Shown here: positions 1 through 8,383 of the stretch, in pieces
How the letters are laid out: every line of letters begins with the position of its first letter
Position numbering within the stretch: the stretch's first letter is position 1
From: an uncultured Spirochaetales bacterium
Lineage (GTDB): Bacteria; Spirochaetota; Spirochaetia; Sphaerochaetales; Sphaerochaetaceae
Reading direction: 5' to 3'
DNA length: 17,658 nt
Assembly: GCA_945947045.1 (NCBI GenBank)
Contig: CAMEXG010000018.1
Location: 1 to 17,658 of the forward strand
Made by a program: the position numbers and the translations under genes
The notes under the pieces: model-generated
Told to the model about the DNA's origin: nothing
Seen by the model: only the letters and a program-made list of their open reading frames with translations
Databases searched by the model: none

Positions 1-8
1 AGGAGAAG

Positions 9-401
9 ATGAAATACTTTGAAAAACTGAAGAAACTATTTAATATTGTAAGTGATGAAGCAAAAGACCTTACACTTGTATACACTGGAGTGAATGCAAC
101 AAAGGAGGAAATTATGGAGAATGGATTTGACTCTATCTGGGAAATAGCCAAAACAGAAGGAATTTCTATTGGAGAGAAAAAAGGCATCTCTATTGGAGAA
201 GAGAGAGGCATATCCATTGGAGAAAAAAGAGGAATCTCTATTGGAGAAAAGAGAGGTATATCCATTGGAGAAAACAAAGGAATTCTGAAGTGTATACTTG
301 GCTTTCAAAATAAAAACAACTGTTCCTTCGACGAAGCTGCCGATGCTATAGGAGTCTCCAAAGAGACAGCAGCACACTTAAAAGAATTAGAACTAATCTA
401 G
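9..401 (+). CDS. Rpn/PD-(D/E)XK transposase-like C-terminal protein with octapeptide repeats
   Basis: A 130-residue protein. Residues 51-90 are five tandem copies of an octapeptide, GISIGE followed by two residues (K/E, then K/R, with NK in the last copy). After them comes a short helical tail (residues about 100-130, FDEAADAIGVSKETAAHL) of the kind that ends many Rpn-family nuclease/putative transposase proteins. The N-terminal PD-(D/E)XK nuclease domain of that family is not visible. A ribosome site AGGAGA sits at bases 1-6, just before the ATG, so this start is plausible. However, the reading frame stays open to the left edge, so this may be the 3' end of a longer gene, or a fragment that has lost its catalytic half. 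A rho-independent terminator follows about 40 bp downstream. The family assignment rests on the tail and repeats only. Confidence 0.6.
   Translation: MKYFEKLKKLFNIVSDEAKDLTLVYTGVNATKEEIMENGFDSIWEIAKTEGISIGEKKGISIGEERGISIGEKRGISIGEKRGISIGENKGILKCILGFQNKNNCSFDEAADAIGVSKETAAHLKELELI
159..278 (+). repeat. Five tandem 24-bp coding repeats
   Basis: Five consecutive 24-bp units, in frame, each encoding GISIGE plus two mostly charged residues. The units differ mainly at third positions and at A/G positions, so they are diverged rather than freshly duplicated. Unit starts are 159, 183, 207, 231 and 255. Copy number could vary between strains by slippage without breaking the frame, since 24 is a multiple of three. 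Confidence 0.9.
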
Positions 402-442
402 GCTTAAAGACAATCATTCGGTTTATATACGATTATTAATTA

Positions 443-466
443 GAGGGCTTTGCAGCCCTCTTTCTT
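443..466 (+). terminator. Rho-independent terminator
   Basis: A perfect 7-bp stem GAGGGCT/AGCCCTC (443-449 and 454-460) with a TTGC loop, followed by TTTCTT. It ends the plus-strand gene at 9-401. The inverted repeat also lies just past the stop of the minus-strand addA-like gene and could act in both directions, although the minus-strand tail (TAATTAATAAT) is poor in T runs. Confidence 0.75.
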
Positions 467-3400
467 CACCACTCGATTCTGACTAAGCACCCGGCAACAG
501 GATAATAGACAAAGGATGCTATCACTTTTCTTCCTGATTTCTCCAAAGCTTTTTTATAAGAAGAAAACTGACCGCTATATAAGAGGGCACAATGGGAGTC
601 ATTTGGGTCCAGAATAGAGTTCTTTTTCCCTGGGAAAGTCTTGTAATCGATTAAGACAACCCCCTCTTTTGTCTCCCACACCAAGTCTATGGTGCCGTTT
701 ACTTCAAATCCGTCTTCTTCGTATGTGAAGGGGCATTCGTGGAGAGTGTTATATTCTTCTCCATATTTTTCCTTTAGATACTCTTCCAGATTATTCCAAG
801 CTCTTAATACTTGGCTGGAATCTGGTATCTCTTTTGAAAAACCATGGGACGCGATGATCGATGATATAAACTCAATGTCTTTTTTCTTTTCCAAGACACA
901 GAACACATCATGAATGGCAGTACCGATAAGAGCAGAGTCTGCATCTGACGACACTTGGATGCGTGAAGAGAAATCCTTCTCCATAGAGACTCTTACATCC
1001 TTTAGAGGAGGAATAGAGCTAGGCTGAAGGTTCTTCTTCTCATATTCTTTCTTTACTCCACTCTCTATTAGAATAAGATTATCTTTTTCGTCAGATATTC
1101 TCTCTCCAACAAGAGGAGGAGTAATAATAGAAAACTCGTCTTCGGTGCTAAAGAAATCGAAAGACTCTTCTCCGTCATATCTGATACTTGGTTGGAGAGA
1201 TATATTGGTCATCCATTTAAATGGATCCTTTTTTTCAAAGATGAGACACAAGTTCTCTTTTGCTCTGGTAACTGCAACATACATAAGTCTCTTTATCTCT
1301 TCTGTCCTCTTTCTTCTCAGAGCATCTATTTCATCTTGAGGTATCTTCTCCACTATTTCAGGCGCAAAAACAGACTGTGCTTTGCCGAAGACCCAAGGTA
1401 AGACTCTTATTACTCTTCCTTCTTCATCTTTTGGATCAGAAATAGCATTTACACTAAAGTATTCTTGAAGGATTCTTTTTTCCGAACATAGATCATCACT
1501 AAGGCTTCCAATAATTACACTCTTCCATTCCAAGCCTTTAGATTTATGCATCGTAAGAATATTTACACCGTCTTTGTCTCCAGGAATACTTATGCCTCCT
1601 TCCTTCGTCAGTTCAATAATCAAGCCATTGACGGTTGCAGGAAGAGACATAGATATGGCATGACATTCATATTCCTTAGCAGTGTTGATAATAGAATCTA
1701 AGATTTCTTTTCCAGATTCTACATCTGCCATTTCTTTTACTTTGTCAAAGAGATTGAGCTCAATAACCAAAGTCTCGACAATCTTCGATACTGGGTATTC
1801 TTTGATTCTCTCTGAAATATCCAGTGTCTTTACTACTAATGGAATAGAGTTAAGATATGTATCATCTTCCTGGGAATTAAGAATACCATCTATGACGGCA
1901 CTAGTAGTTGCACCTTTCAAAGAAAGACGGGCTATCTTTGCCTTTGATAGTCTATCGTTTGAGTCAGCAATAAGAGAGAGAATGGAGACAAATAACTCTA
2001 AAAGAGGGTTTGTTACATCTACACTACTCTCAATATTTACTTTTACACCATAAGCCTTCAATGAAGCAGATAATGTATCACACTCCCGATTTGTTCTGAA
2101 GAGGACTGCTATCGATGATGGTTTTTCACCATTTTTAATCAGAGAAAGAATATATCTGGATATTCCATCATATAATTCTTCTTCTCCTCTAGCATCGAGA
2201 ATAGATAATGTACCCTCTTCATTCTTTGTCGCTTTAAGTACGACATCTTCTTTTTTGAGTGTTGAGGAGAATGCCCTGGAAAAAGCATGATTTGTAAAAG
2301 CAACAAGATTCTTATTACTTCGCCAACTGTTCTTCAAAGACTCCTGCCATGATCCATCTGAAGAGGTGACTTTATTCACTACTTTCTGCACCAGGTTGGT
2401 ATCAGTACCTCTGAAGCTGTATATAGCCTGCTTCAAGTCACCCACCCAATAGCTCCTTTCAACAAGTTCGGATATTTTATCAAACATCTTGACTTGTAGT
2501 GGAGAACAATCCTGATACTCGTCTACAAAGACAACTTTGTATTGTTTCTTTATGTCTTCCTGAACCTCAGGAATATCTAAGAGAGAAAGAAAGCATCGCT
2601 CCATATCATCAAAGTCGATTACTCTCATTTTCTTCTTATACTCCAAATAGTTTTGTCTCCATAATGAAGCAACAGAGAACACTCTCTTTATGTATTCATC
2701 TATATAATCCCAATAATTGGAGCTTTCATATAGGTTTAATAGTTGAGAGAAAAAAAGAGAAGAAGAGAAGAATTCATTGGTGGCATTTAGATTAAACTTT
2801 GACATGAAACTGGTTTTGAACCAAACAAGATCTTTTAGTTGCAAGTTCTTTTCAGAGTATTTCACTCTTCGTTTTGCTTCTGAAATCAAGTCCTTTCTTG
2901 TTTCATTCTTTGACCTATCAGGAAGAGAATTAAAGCATCTTTCAAAAGAATCAAGCTCTCTCTTTACTTCTTCTTTGTTATTTGGAACAACGCATCCTTC
3001 TTTTCTCATTTTTGATGTAAACAAAAGAGAAGCATTTAGGCTTTCATCCAAGGAGTCGATAGAATATAGACGGGCATTTTCTACGATGTCTCTTACTTGT
3101 CCTTTCCAAAACTCTTTATCCGTACCTGCACTTATTCCTGGAATAGGAATAACAAGTGTCTCTGCAACATCGCCCAAGAAGGCCACATCATCCTCAGAGA
3201 GTATGGAGTTCAGGGACTGGGACAGGAAAAAGTCTTTGTCTTCATCTGACAGTACATTAATTTTCGGACTAAATCCCAATAGATACCAATACTTTTCAAG
3301 GAATGTCATTGCAACTGAGTGGATAGTCCCGATAGTAGCCATATCAACTTCTTCAGCTTTTCCGGCCATCTCCTTTGAATATAACTTGGCCTTGGCTTTT

Positions 3401-3555
3401 CTTTTCAGCTCTCCTGCAGCAAGCTCGGTAAAGGTGGTCATCATCACGTTCTCACCCTTGACCTCTCCTTCTCCTAGAATAGATGAAAGCTTCTCTGTGA
3501 GGAAAAAAGTCTTGCCACTTCCGGCACCAGCACTGACATATGTTACATTCTTCAT
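466..3555 (-). CDS. addA: AddA-like ATP-dependent helicase-nuclease (UvrD/RecB family)
   Basis: A 1029-residue superfamily 1 helicase fused to a RecB-type nuclease. It would act with the upstream partner on double-strand DNA ends to produce a 3' single strand for RecA. Helicase motifs are all present: Walker A GAGSGKT (10-16), Ia (40-53), Walker B VDEYQD (344-349), III VGDLKQAIYSFRG (371-383), IV around NSWRSN (409-414), V LTMHKSKGLEW (667-677) and VI YVAVTRAKENL (759-769). The C-terminal PD-(D/E)XK nuclease shows H882, D957 in GTIDLV, D970 and K972 in IDYKT, and Q996 in the following helix. The length is somewhat below typical AddA (about 1200). Start: the ATG has a GAGG ribosome site overlapping the stop of the upstream gene, with a 9-bp gap, so the two are translationally linked. 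It could equally be called RecB-like; the gene pairing favours AddA. Confidence 0.9.
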   Translation of the reverse strand: MKNVTYVSAGAGSGKTFFLTEKLSSILGEGEVKGENVMMTTFTELAAGELKRKAKAKLYSKEMAGKAEEVDMATIGTIHSVAMTFLEKYWYLLGFSPKINVLSDEDKDFFLSQSLNSILSEDDVAFLGDVAETLVIPIPGISAGTDKEFWKGQVRDIVENARLYSIDSLDESLNASLLFTSKMRKEGCVVPNNKEEVKRELDSFERCFNSLPDRSKNETRKDLISEAKRRVKYSEKNLQLKDLVWFKTSFMSKFNLNATNEFFSSSLFFSQLLNLYESSNYWDYIDEYIKRVFSVASLWRQNYLEYKKKMRVIDFDDMERCFLSLLDIPEVQEDIKKQYKVVFVDEYQDCSPLQVKMFDKISELVERSYWVGDLKQAIYSFRGTDTNLVQKVVNKVTSSDGSWQESLKNSWRSNKNLVAFTNHAFSRAFSSTLKKEDVVLKATKNEEGTLSILDARGEEELYDGISRYILSLIKNGEKPSSIAVLFRTNRECDTLSASLKAYGVKVNIESSVDVTNPLLELFVSILSLIADSNDRLSKAKIARLSLKGATTSAVIDGILNSQEDDTYLNSIPLVVKTLDISERIKEYPVSKIVETLVIELNLFDKVKEMADVESGKEILDSIINTAKEYECHAISMSLPATVNGLIIELTKEGGISIPGDKDGVNILTMHKSKGLEWKSVIIGSLSDDLCSEKRILQEYFSVNAISDPKDEEGRVIRVLPWVFGKAQSVFAPEIVEKIPQDEIDALRRKRTEEIKRLMYVAVTRAKENLCLIFEKKDPFKWMTNISLQPSIRYDGEESFDFFSTEDEFSIITPPLVGERISDEKDNLILIESGVKKEYEKKNLQPSSIPPLKDVRVSMEKDFSSRIQVSSDADSALIGTAIHDVFCVLEKKKDIEFISSIIASHGFSKEIPDSSQVLRAWNNLEEYLKEKYGEEYNTLHECPFTYEEDGFEVNGTIDLVWETKEGVVLIDYKTFPGKKNSILDPNDSHCALLYSGQFSSYKKALEKSGRKVIASFVYYPVAGCLVRIEW

Positions 3556-3564
3556 CTCTTAACC

Positions 3565-6240
3565 TCACTTTTTAAAGCATTCATAATCCGAGAATCTATT
3601 TCCCTTCTTGTTTCCTTCCTCATCCAAAGGAAGAGGAACCATATCATTTTGATTTTTTGAATAATCCAAGAGAGACTGGGATTTACCATCTCCAATCTCT
3701 ATTCTTCCAGATGAAATCTCATTCTTTCTGAAGGCAAAAGAGTTCTTTATCTCATCCAACAATGGTTTATCTCTCTCAGGAGAAATAGATATTGTACCCC
3801 GTCTTCCCTTAAGGTCACTGGAAGTGAAGATGGAAAGAGACGGCAGGAGTACATAAGAGACGACAACGACTTTCTTATTCGTCTCTTTTTCCAATGCCGT
3901 TCTATACAGCTCCAACTGAATCGAGAGATTATCGGAGATACGATTCCTATAATAAGAGAAGGAACTACTCCATTTAAAATCGAAGATATATAGGTCTCCG
4001 TCTCTATTTTCAAGAACCATATCAATCGATCCGTTTATAGGAGTATCGTCATAAAGAGATACATCAACACCCGAGAATCTATTCTCCGTAGCATAGACCA
4101 CAAGATTATTATCTTTTATTACTTCCAAGAGCTTCTTTAAGCACAGTTTAAGTTCATTCTTAAAAATAAGAGTCTGGTTTTTGTTTTCATCAATTAATAG
4201 TATCGCCCCCTTCTCCTTGATTACATCTTCTATTATTTCGTCGCTTCTCTCATTTAGGATGTTTTCAATATACTCGGGAGTTCCACTGCCTATTACATCC
4301 TTCTTCTTGGAAAAGATTACTTCTATGACTCTGTGGGCGACTGTGCCCATAGTGGAAGAGAGTTTATTCATCTCTGCCACTCCTACAGGATTAAGACCAA
4401 GAATACTAGACATAAAGTAATCGAGAGGATGGAAAATAAGGTTCTCCAGAGAGGAATAACTCTCATGATCAGGCCACTTTATTTTGTGGCAGGCGGAAAA
4501 TGTGACATAAGCGTCGTTTTCCGGGAGATTATTGGAGAAGACATCGGCTTTTTCCATCTTATCTCTTGATATGCAGGGCTTTTTGACTATCCTCGAAAAC
4601 TCTTCTTCTTTTAATTTTTGGAAAATCCTGATTAAAAATGGATTATGTAGGGAGTCTTCCATACTCTCAGTATCCGACACAAGTACAACATCCATCTTCT
4701 TCTTTGCATATCTAAAAGGAATGAGAGTAGACTTCGTATGATACTCCATCTCATTCTCCTCTTTCCAGAAATAAGGCAGAGTATAGACAAACTCTTTCTC
4801 TATGGGGCGAAGGAATGAAGAAGATAATACTGTATTAGAGATTTCATCTAATCCATTCCAAATTATTGAGTCAGGGAAAGAGACAAAAGAGAATGGAGAC
4901 GATACCTCAGACAAGGATCCTCTTTCCCTCTCATACTCAGCAAAGGAGAGTGGTCTTGAGAGAAGAGAGATAAGCCCTTCTATCTCTATATATGGCACCA
5001 TCTCCCTCTCGTCGTCAGATAAGTATGAAAGTATGATCTGAAGTTCGTTACTTATATAAAAGAAACCGCTCTTTTCCTGCTTGGAGAGAGAATAACTGAT
5101 AAGAGCGTCGATAAATGTAGTGATATCCTCTTTCCTGACACAATCATTATCTAAGTAATACTCTTTCTTCGGTAAAAATGAATCTACGATCCTCTTTCTA
5201 TAAGAGAGCGTGACTTCTCTTTCTTTTTCATCTTTTAGTGCAGAAAGATCTTTAGCTAAGTATTCGTCTATTATTCCTTGGCATCTACTATTGAAAAAGC
5301 CACCTGTTGAAACGACAGCATTTGAGAGAGCCGAACCTAAGGAATAAGGAATTGGGCTGGAGGGAGTCGTCAACCATGACAATAGATACTCTGGGTTCAA
5401 AGGATTCTTAAAGAGCCTGAGGCCAAGGATCGGGAGCCCCGCTATTTCCGTCATTCCTGAGACTGTGGAGCCCACAGCAGGCTTATTCTCACTTTTAAGC
5501 CAGTTATCAAGAATATCCGGGTGGGATTCGATATAGACGCTGTCTCTTCTTTCTTCTGTGACTAGATACCTATAGGCATCTTCATTTGATGAGAAAGACA
5601 ATATATTAAAGGAACTGTCATTCTTTATCTCAAGGTCGTTTCTCTCTCCGGAGATGAAAGATGTGACTCTGCCTAGATCCGTGTCTTCGTTCCTTATACA
5701 TTTGTCGGAGACAGAAATAGTCACGCCTCTTTTTTCCAAAGAATGCAAAAGACTAATTATAAGGGGATGAAAAGATCCGATGGAGAAAGGAACTACAATC
5801 TCCAAGTTCTCAGGAAGCATTAAGCCATTATCTACATCCGTCCTTACGCTTTCGATTCTTTCCCAAATAGAGTCAAGAGAAAAGAATCTTTCTATGGCTT
5901 TCAAATCTTTAAAAAGACAAGAAGGCTGCTCCTTTTCTTCTTCCTTCCAGCCATAAGAGACAAGAGTATCTCTCCAGGAAAGGAGACTCTCACTTGTTCC
6001 GAAGGGATCAAGGTCAAAGGATTCTTTAAATACAGCACCTGTAGTTGACAAGTATCTGTCTATGGCTTTCTTATAGGAGAACACCCTCTCCAAGTAACTC
6101 TTCTCCTCCCTCTTCCTTCCTCCGTGGAGCTCAAGAATATTCAACAGCCCCTCTATACCTTGAACTGTCTCGTTAAAAGAAATGCTACTTAAGTCTCTGT
6201 AGACGTAACCCGAATAACCAGGAAAGAAGAATATTTTCAT
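3565..6240 (-). CDS. addB: AddB-like helicase-nuclease subunit
   Basis: Likely partner of the downstream AddA-like protein. The C-terminal third is a RecB-type nuclease (numbering from the upstream ATG at 6252): H640 in GTVAHR, D744 in GSIDMV, D758 and K760 in IFDFK, and Q779 in a QLELY helix. Before it is an AddB-like 'SSLENLIFHPLDYF' segment (600-613), and IIWNGLDE (463-470) resembles the AddB 'GLNE' motif. The N-terminus FFPGYSGYVYRD stands where AddB proteins of Firmicutes carry a Walker A, but no GKT/S is present, so ATP binding looks lost. The cysteine cluster of the AddB iron-sulphur site is also missing: His608 replaces the first Cys and there is no CxxC at the C-terminus. Start: an ATG at 6252 is in frame, but GGAGG overlaps it and lies 5 nt before the ATG at 6240, so 6240 is preferred (891 residues). 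First gene of the addBA operon. Confidence 0.8.
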   Translation of the reverse strand: MKIFFFPGYSGYVYRDLSSISFNETVQGIEGLLNILELHGGRKREEKSYLERVFSYKKAIDRYLSTTGAVFKESFDLDPFGTSESLLSWRDTLVSYGWKEEEKEQPSCLFKDLKAIERFFSLDSIWERIESVRTDVDNGLMLPENLEIVVPFSIGSFHPLIISLLHSLEKRGVTISVSDKCIRNEDTDLGRVTSFISGERNDLEIKNDSSFNILSFSSNEDAYRYLVTEERRDSVYIESHPDILDNWLKSENKPAVGSTVSGMTEIAGLPILGLRLFKNPLNPEYLLSWLTTPSSPIPYSLGSALSNAVVSTGGFFNSRCQGIIDEYLAKDLSALKDEKEREVTLSYRKRIVDSFLPKKEYYLDNDCVRKEDITTFIDALISYSLSKQEKSGFFYISNELQIILSYLSDDEREMVPYIEIEGLISLLSRPLSFAEYERERGSLSEVSSPFSFVSFPDSIIWNGLDEISNTVLSSSFLRPIEKEFVYTLPYFWKEENEMEYHTKSTLIPFRYAKKKMDVVLVSDTESMEDSLHNPFLIRIFQKLKEEEFSRIVKKPCISRDKMEKADVFSNNLPENDAYVTFSACHKIKWPDHESYSSLENLIFHPLDYFMSSILGLNPVGVAEMNKLSSTMGTVAHRVIEVIFSKKKDVIGSGTPEYIENILNERSDEIIEDVIKEKGAILLIDENKNQTLIFKNELKLCLKKLLEVIKDNNLVVYATENRFSGVDVSLYDDTPINGSIDMVLENRDGDLYIFDFKWSSSFSYYRNRISDNLSIQLELYRTALEKETNKKVVVVSYVLLPSLSIFTSSDLKGRRGTISISPERDKPLLDEIKNSFAFRKNEISSGRIEIGDGKSQSLLDYSKNQNDMVPLPLDEEGNKKGNRFSDYECFKK

Positions 6241-6256
6241 CTCTGCCTCCATTTAT

Positions 6257-6286
6257 ATAATAGCACCCACCGCATTATTACCTCAA
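6257..6286 (-). promoter_or_regulatory. Candidate promoter of the addBA operon
   Basis: On the minus strand TTGAGG (6281-6286) is followed after 18 nt by TATTAT (6257-6262). Transcription would begin almost at the first in-frame ATG, leaving a very short leader that contains the GGAGG used by the start at 6240. Only four of six bases match consensus at -35, so this is a candidate only. Confidence 0.35.
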
Positions 6287-6310
6287 ACAAAAGAAATAGA
6301 TATTAATTCT

Positions 6311-6339
6311 TTGTTTCCTACGTCTTTTCAAACTATTCA
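6311..6339 (+). promoter_or_regulatory. Weak candidate promoter of the AAA+/ClpP operon
   Basis: TTGTTT (6311-6316), a 17-nt gap, then TATTCA (6334-6339). The -10 is poor. The layout (TTCTTT-GTTT then 17 nt) resembles that upstream of the paralogous gene at 10262. It is listed because the 124-bp divergent gap must hold start signals for both operons. Confidence 0.25.
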
Positions 6340-6364
6340 AATATTGAAGATAAAGGAGTAGAAG

Positions 6365-8374
6365 ATGATTTACTACAAGTACTTAATTACAACAAACGAT
6401 AGCTTGTTTAACAGGAAGTCTATTGACGAAGAAAAATGTAGAGTAAATAACATCGTCGATGAGTTTAATTCAAATCTGGAAGAAGACTTAAGCGTTTACA
6501 TTACAAAAATAGAGAAGTCTCGGTTGACACTTTCTCTCTCCTCCTCCCTCGACGCAGAAAGGGATATTGAAATAAAGATTGCATCTCTTATCAACATACT
6601 GGGAATAAAACCTCAATATTCTATAGAGAAAGAGGAAATATCTATAAAAGAGTTTGCCAAATCCATCTCTGACGGAACAAAGAATGGATATATAAGCGAC
6701 CCGGATGAAATATGCCAAAAGAACTCGGTAGGTGACAAAAGATACTGCATGATACAGAAGGATTTTAATGAAGAGATGATCGAAGAGGACTTAGGCTCTT
6801 CCTTGGTCTTCAATTCTATTGAAGAAGAGAAAGAGAGAATCTTCTCTCCATCTGCTCCCAAAGAGTTTATTTGTCATCCTGTCCACTATATCATTGCATC
6901 AGAAAATGAAGACTTAAGATTAGAGATGAGAAGGCAGCTTCTCTACTCTCTCTATAAAGCAAAGAGGCTCAAGAGCAGAAGAGTATCTATCCTCTCTCTT
7001 AATCCACTTCAAAATATTTTCTCCAGTAGATTCAAGGAATCAGGGACAATTGCAGATAGACTATACACAAGAGGTGACGGAGGTACAGTCATTATCTCTT
7101 GCAATAAGGAAGAAGATGAAAATGAGGAGATCTTTAATTCTATCGACTCCGAAGAACTTGATGAAATCATGGTAAAAGCCAACATACATCGAGATAATGT
7201 CCTTACAATCATTGAGCTGGATAACGAAAAAGAGAAATCTCTAAATGCAATAAGAAAACTTGCTGACAAAATGAACTTTGTCATTCTCAAAGAAAACTTG
7301 GTCTTTGACGATTGCGCCAAAGATTACTTACAGCTTCTTGCAAAGAAAGACGGCATAGAGAATATAGAGAGTTTACTGGATAAAGTAGTTCCAGGCGAAG
7401 GTTATCATTACTCAAACCTTACTTCTATCTACGACAATTGGAAAGAAGGAAGAAAGAAGGAAGCATTCCCCGCTTACAGCTCTTTCATGTCAAATATCCA
7501 CATGACAAGTAAGAATAAGCCGAAAGGCAATGCTTATAAAGAATTACATAGTCTCATTGGACTAGATAAGGCAAAGGATGTAGTCGATGAAGCTATTGCC
7601 TATTACAATATGGAGTCACTTTTGAAAAAGAGAAATCTCAAACCATCTTCCCCTTCCCGCCATATGGTCTTCTATGGCGCTCCAGGAACAGCCAAGACAA
7701 CTGTAGCACGTCTTTTTGCCCAGATTATGAAAGACAACGGAGTTCTCTCAAAAGGTGAACTAATAGAAGTGGGAAGAAAAGACTTGATAGGAAAGTATGT
7801 AGGCTGGACGGCAAAACAAGTAGAGAGTGTGTTTAAAATGGCAGAAGGCTCCGTTATCTTTATAGATGAAGCCTACTCTCTGGTGGACGGCCACGACAAG
7901 CTCTATGGGCAGGAAGCTATAAACACTATAGTTCAGATGATGGAGAATATGAGAGAAAATACTATCGTCATCTTTGCTGGATATGAAAAAGAGATGAAAG
8001 AGTTTCTCTGCCAAAATCCGGGGCTACGCAGCAGAATCCCATTCCATGTTCATTTCCCCGATTACTCCGACTCCGAGCTACTGGAAATCTTGAAGCTCAT
8101 GGCAGAAAACAACAACTACACTCTTACAGAGGACGCAGAGTGGAAGGCCAGAGAGATATTCAAGGTCGCCTCTCTACAAAAAGACTTTGGAAACGGAAGA
8201 TTCGTCAGGAATCTATTTGAAAAGGCGACGATGAAAAAAGCCTTAAGGTTATCAGGCTCTCTCATCGAATCCATATCGGACACGGAGCTGATGACACTAA
8301 GCGAAGAAGACTTTGTAATGCCAGAAGAATATTCAAATGAAAGAAAGACCAGAGTCATGGGATTCTCAGCATAA
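6365..8374 (+). CDS. CbbX/SpoVK-like AAA+ ATPase, probable unfoldase or remodeller
   Basis: A 669-residue protein. Residues about 395-630 are a CbxX/CfqX-type AAA+ module: Walker A GAPGTAKTT (438-446, with Ala where the usual GTGKT has Gly), pore-loop segment GKYVGWTAKQV (476-486), Walker B VIFIDEAYSL (497-506), sensor 1 IFAGYEKEM (536-544), arginine finger NPGLRSRIP (551-559) and sensor 2 GNGRFVRNLFE (609-619). All catalytic parts look intact. The first 390 residues match no family I know. Residues about 172-345 look like a second, degenerate nucleotide-binding fold without a P-loop. The chain ends RVMGFSA, in which MGF recalls the [IVL]-G-[FL] ClpP-docking tripeptide. Ribosome site AAGGAG is 6 nt before the ATG. 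The stop is 9 bp before clpP, so the two are cotranscribed. Substrate remodelling for ClpP is inferred from context. Confidence 0.85.
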   Translation: MIYYKYLITTNDSLFNRKSIDEEKCRVNNIVDEFNSNLEEDLSVYITKIEKSRLTLSLSSSLDAERDIEIKIASLINILGIKPQYSIEKEEISIKEFAKSISDGTKNGYISDPDEICQKNSVGDKRYCMIQKDFNEEMIEEDLGSSLVFNSIEEEKERIFSPSAPKEFICHPVHYIIASENEDLRLEMRRQLLYSLYKAKRLKSRRVSILSLNPLQNIFSSRFKESGTIADRLYTRGDGGTVIISCNKEEDENEEIFNSIDSEELDEIMVKANIHRDNVLTIIELDNEKEKSLNAIRKLADKMNFVILKENLVFDDCAKDYLQLLAKKDGIENIESLLDKVVPGEGYHYSNLTSIYDNWKEGRKKEAFPAYSSFMSNIHMTSKNKPKGNAYKELHSLIGLDKAKDVVDEAIAYYNMESLLKKRNLKPSSPSRHMVFYGAPGTAKTTVARLFAQIMKDNGVLSKGELIEVGRKDLIGKYVGWTAKQVESVFKMAEGSVIFIDEAYSLVDGHDKLYGQEAINTIVQMMENMRENTIVIFAGYEKEMKEFLCQNPGLRSRIPFHVHFPDYSDSELLEILKLMAENNNYTLTEDAEWKAREIFKVASLQKDFGNGRFVRNLFEKATMKKALRLSGSLIESISDTELMTLSEEDFVMPEEYSNERKTRVMGFSA

Positions 8375-8383
8375 GGAGGAAGT

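Noticed and set aside
2777..3562. Long plus-strand frame (261 codons) opposite the addA-like gene
   Set aside because: Antisense shadow of conserved helicase motifs; no ribosome site and a Ser/Phe-rich composition typical of reverse-frame reading.
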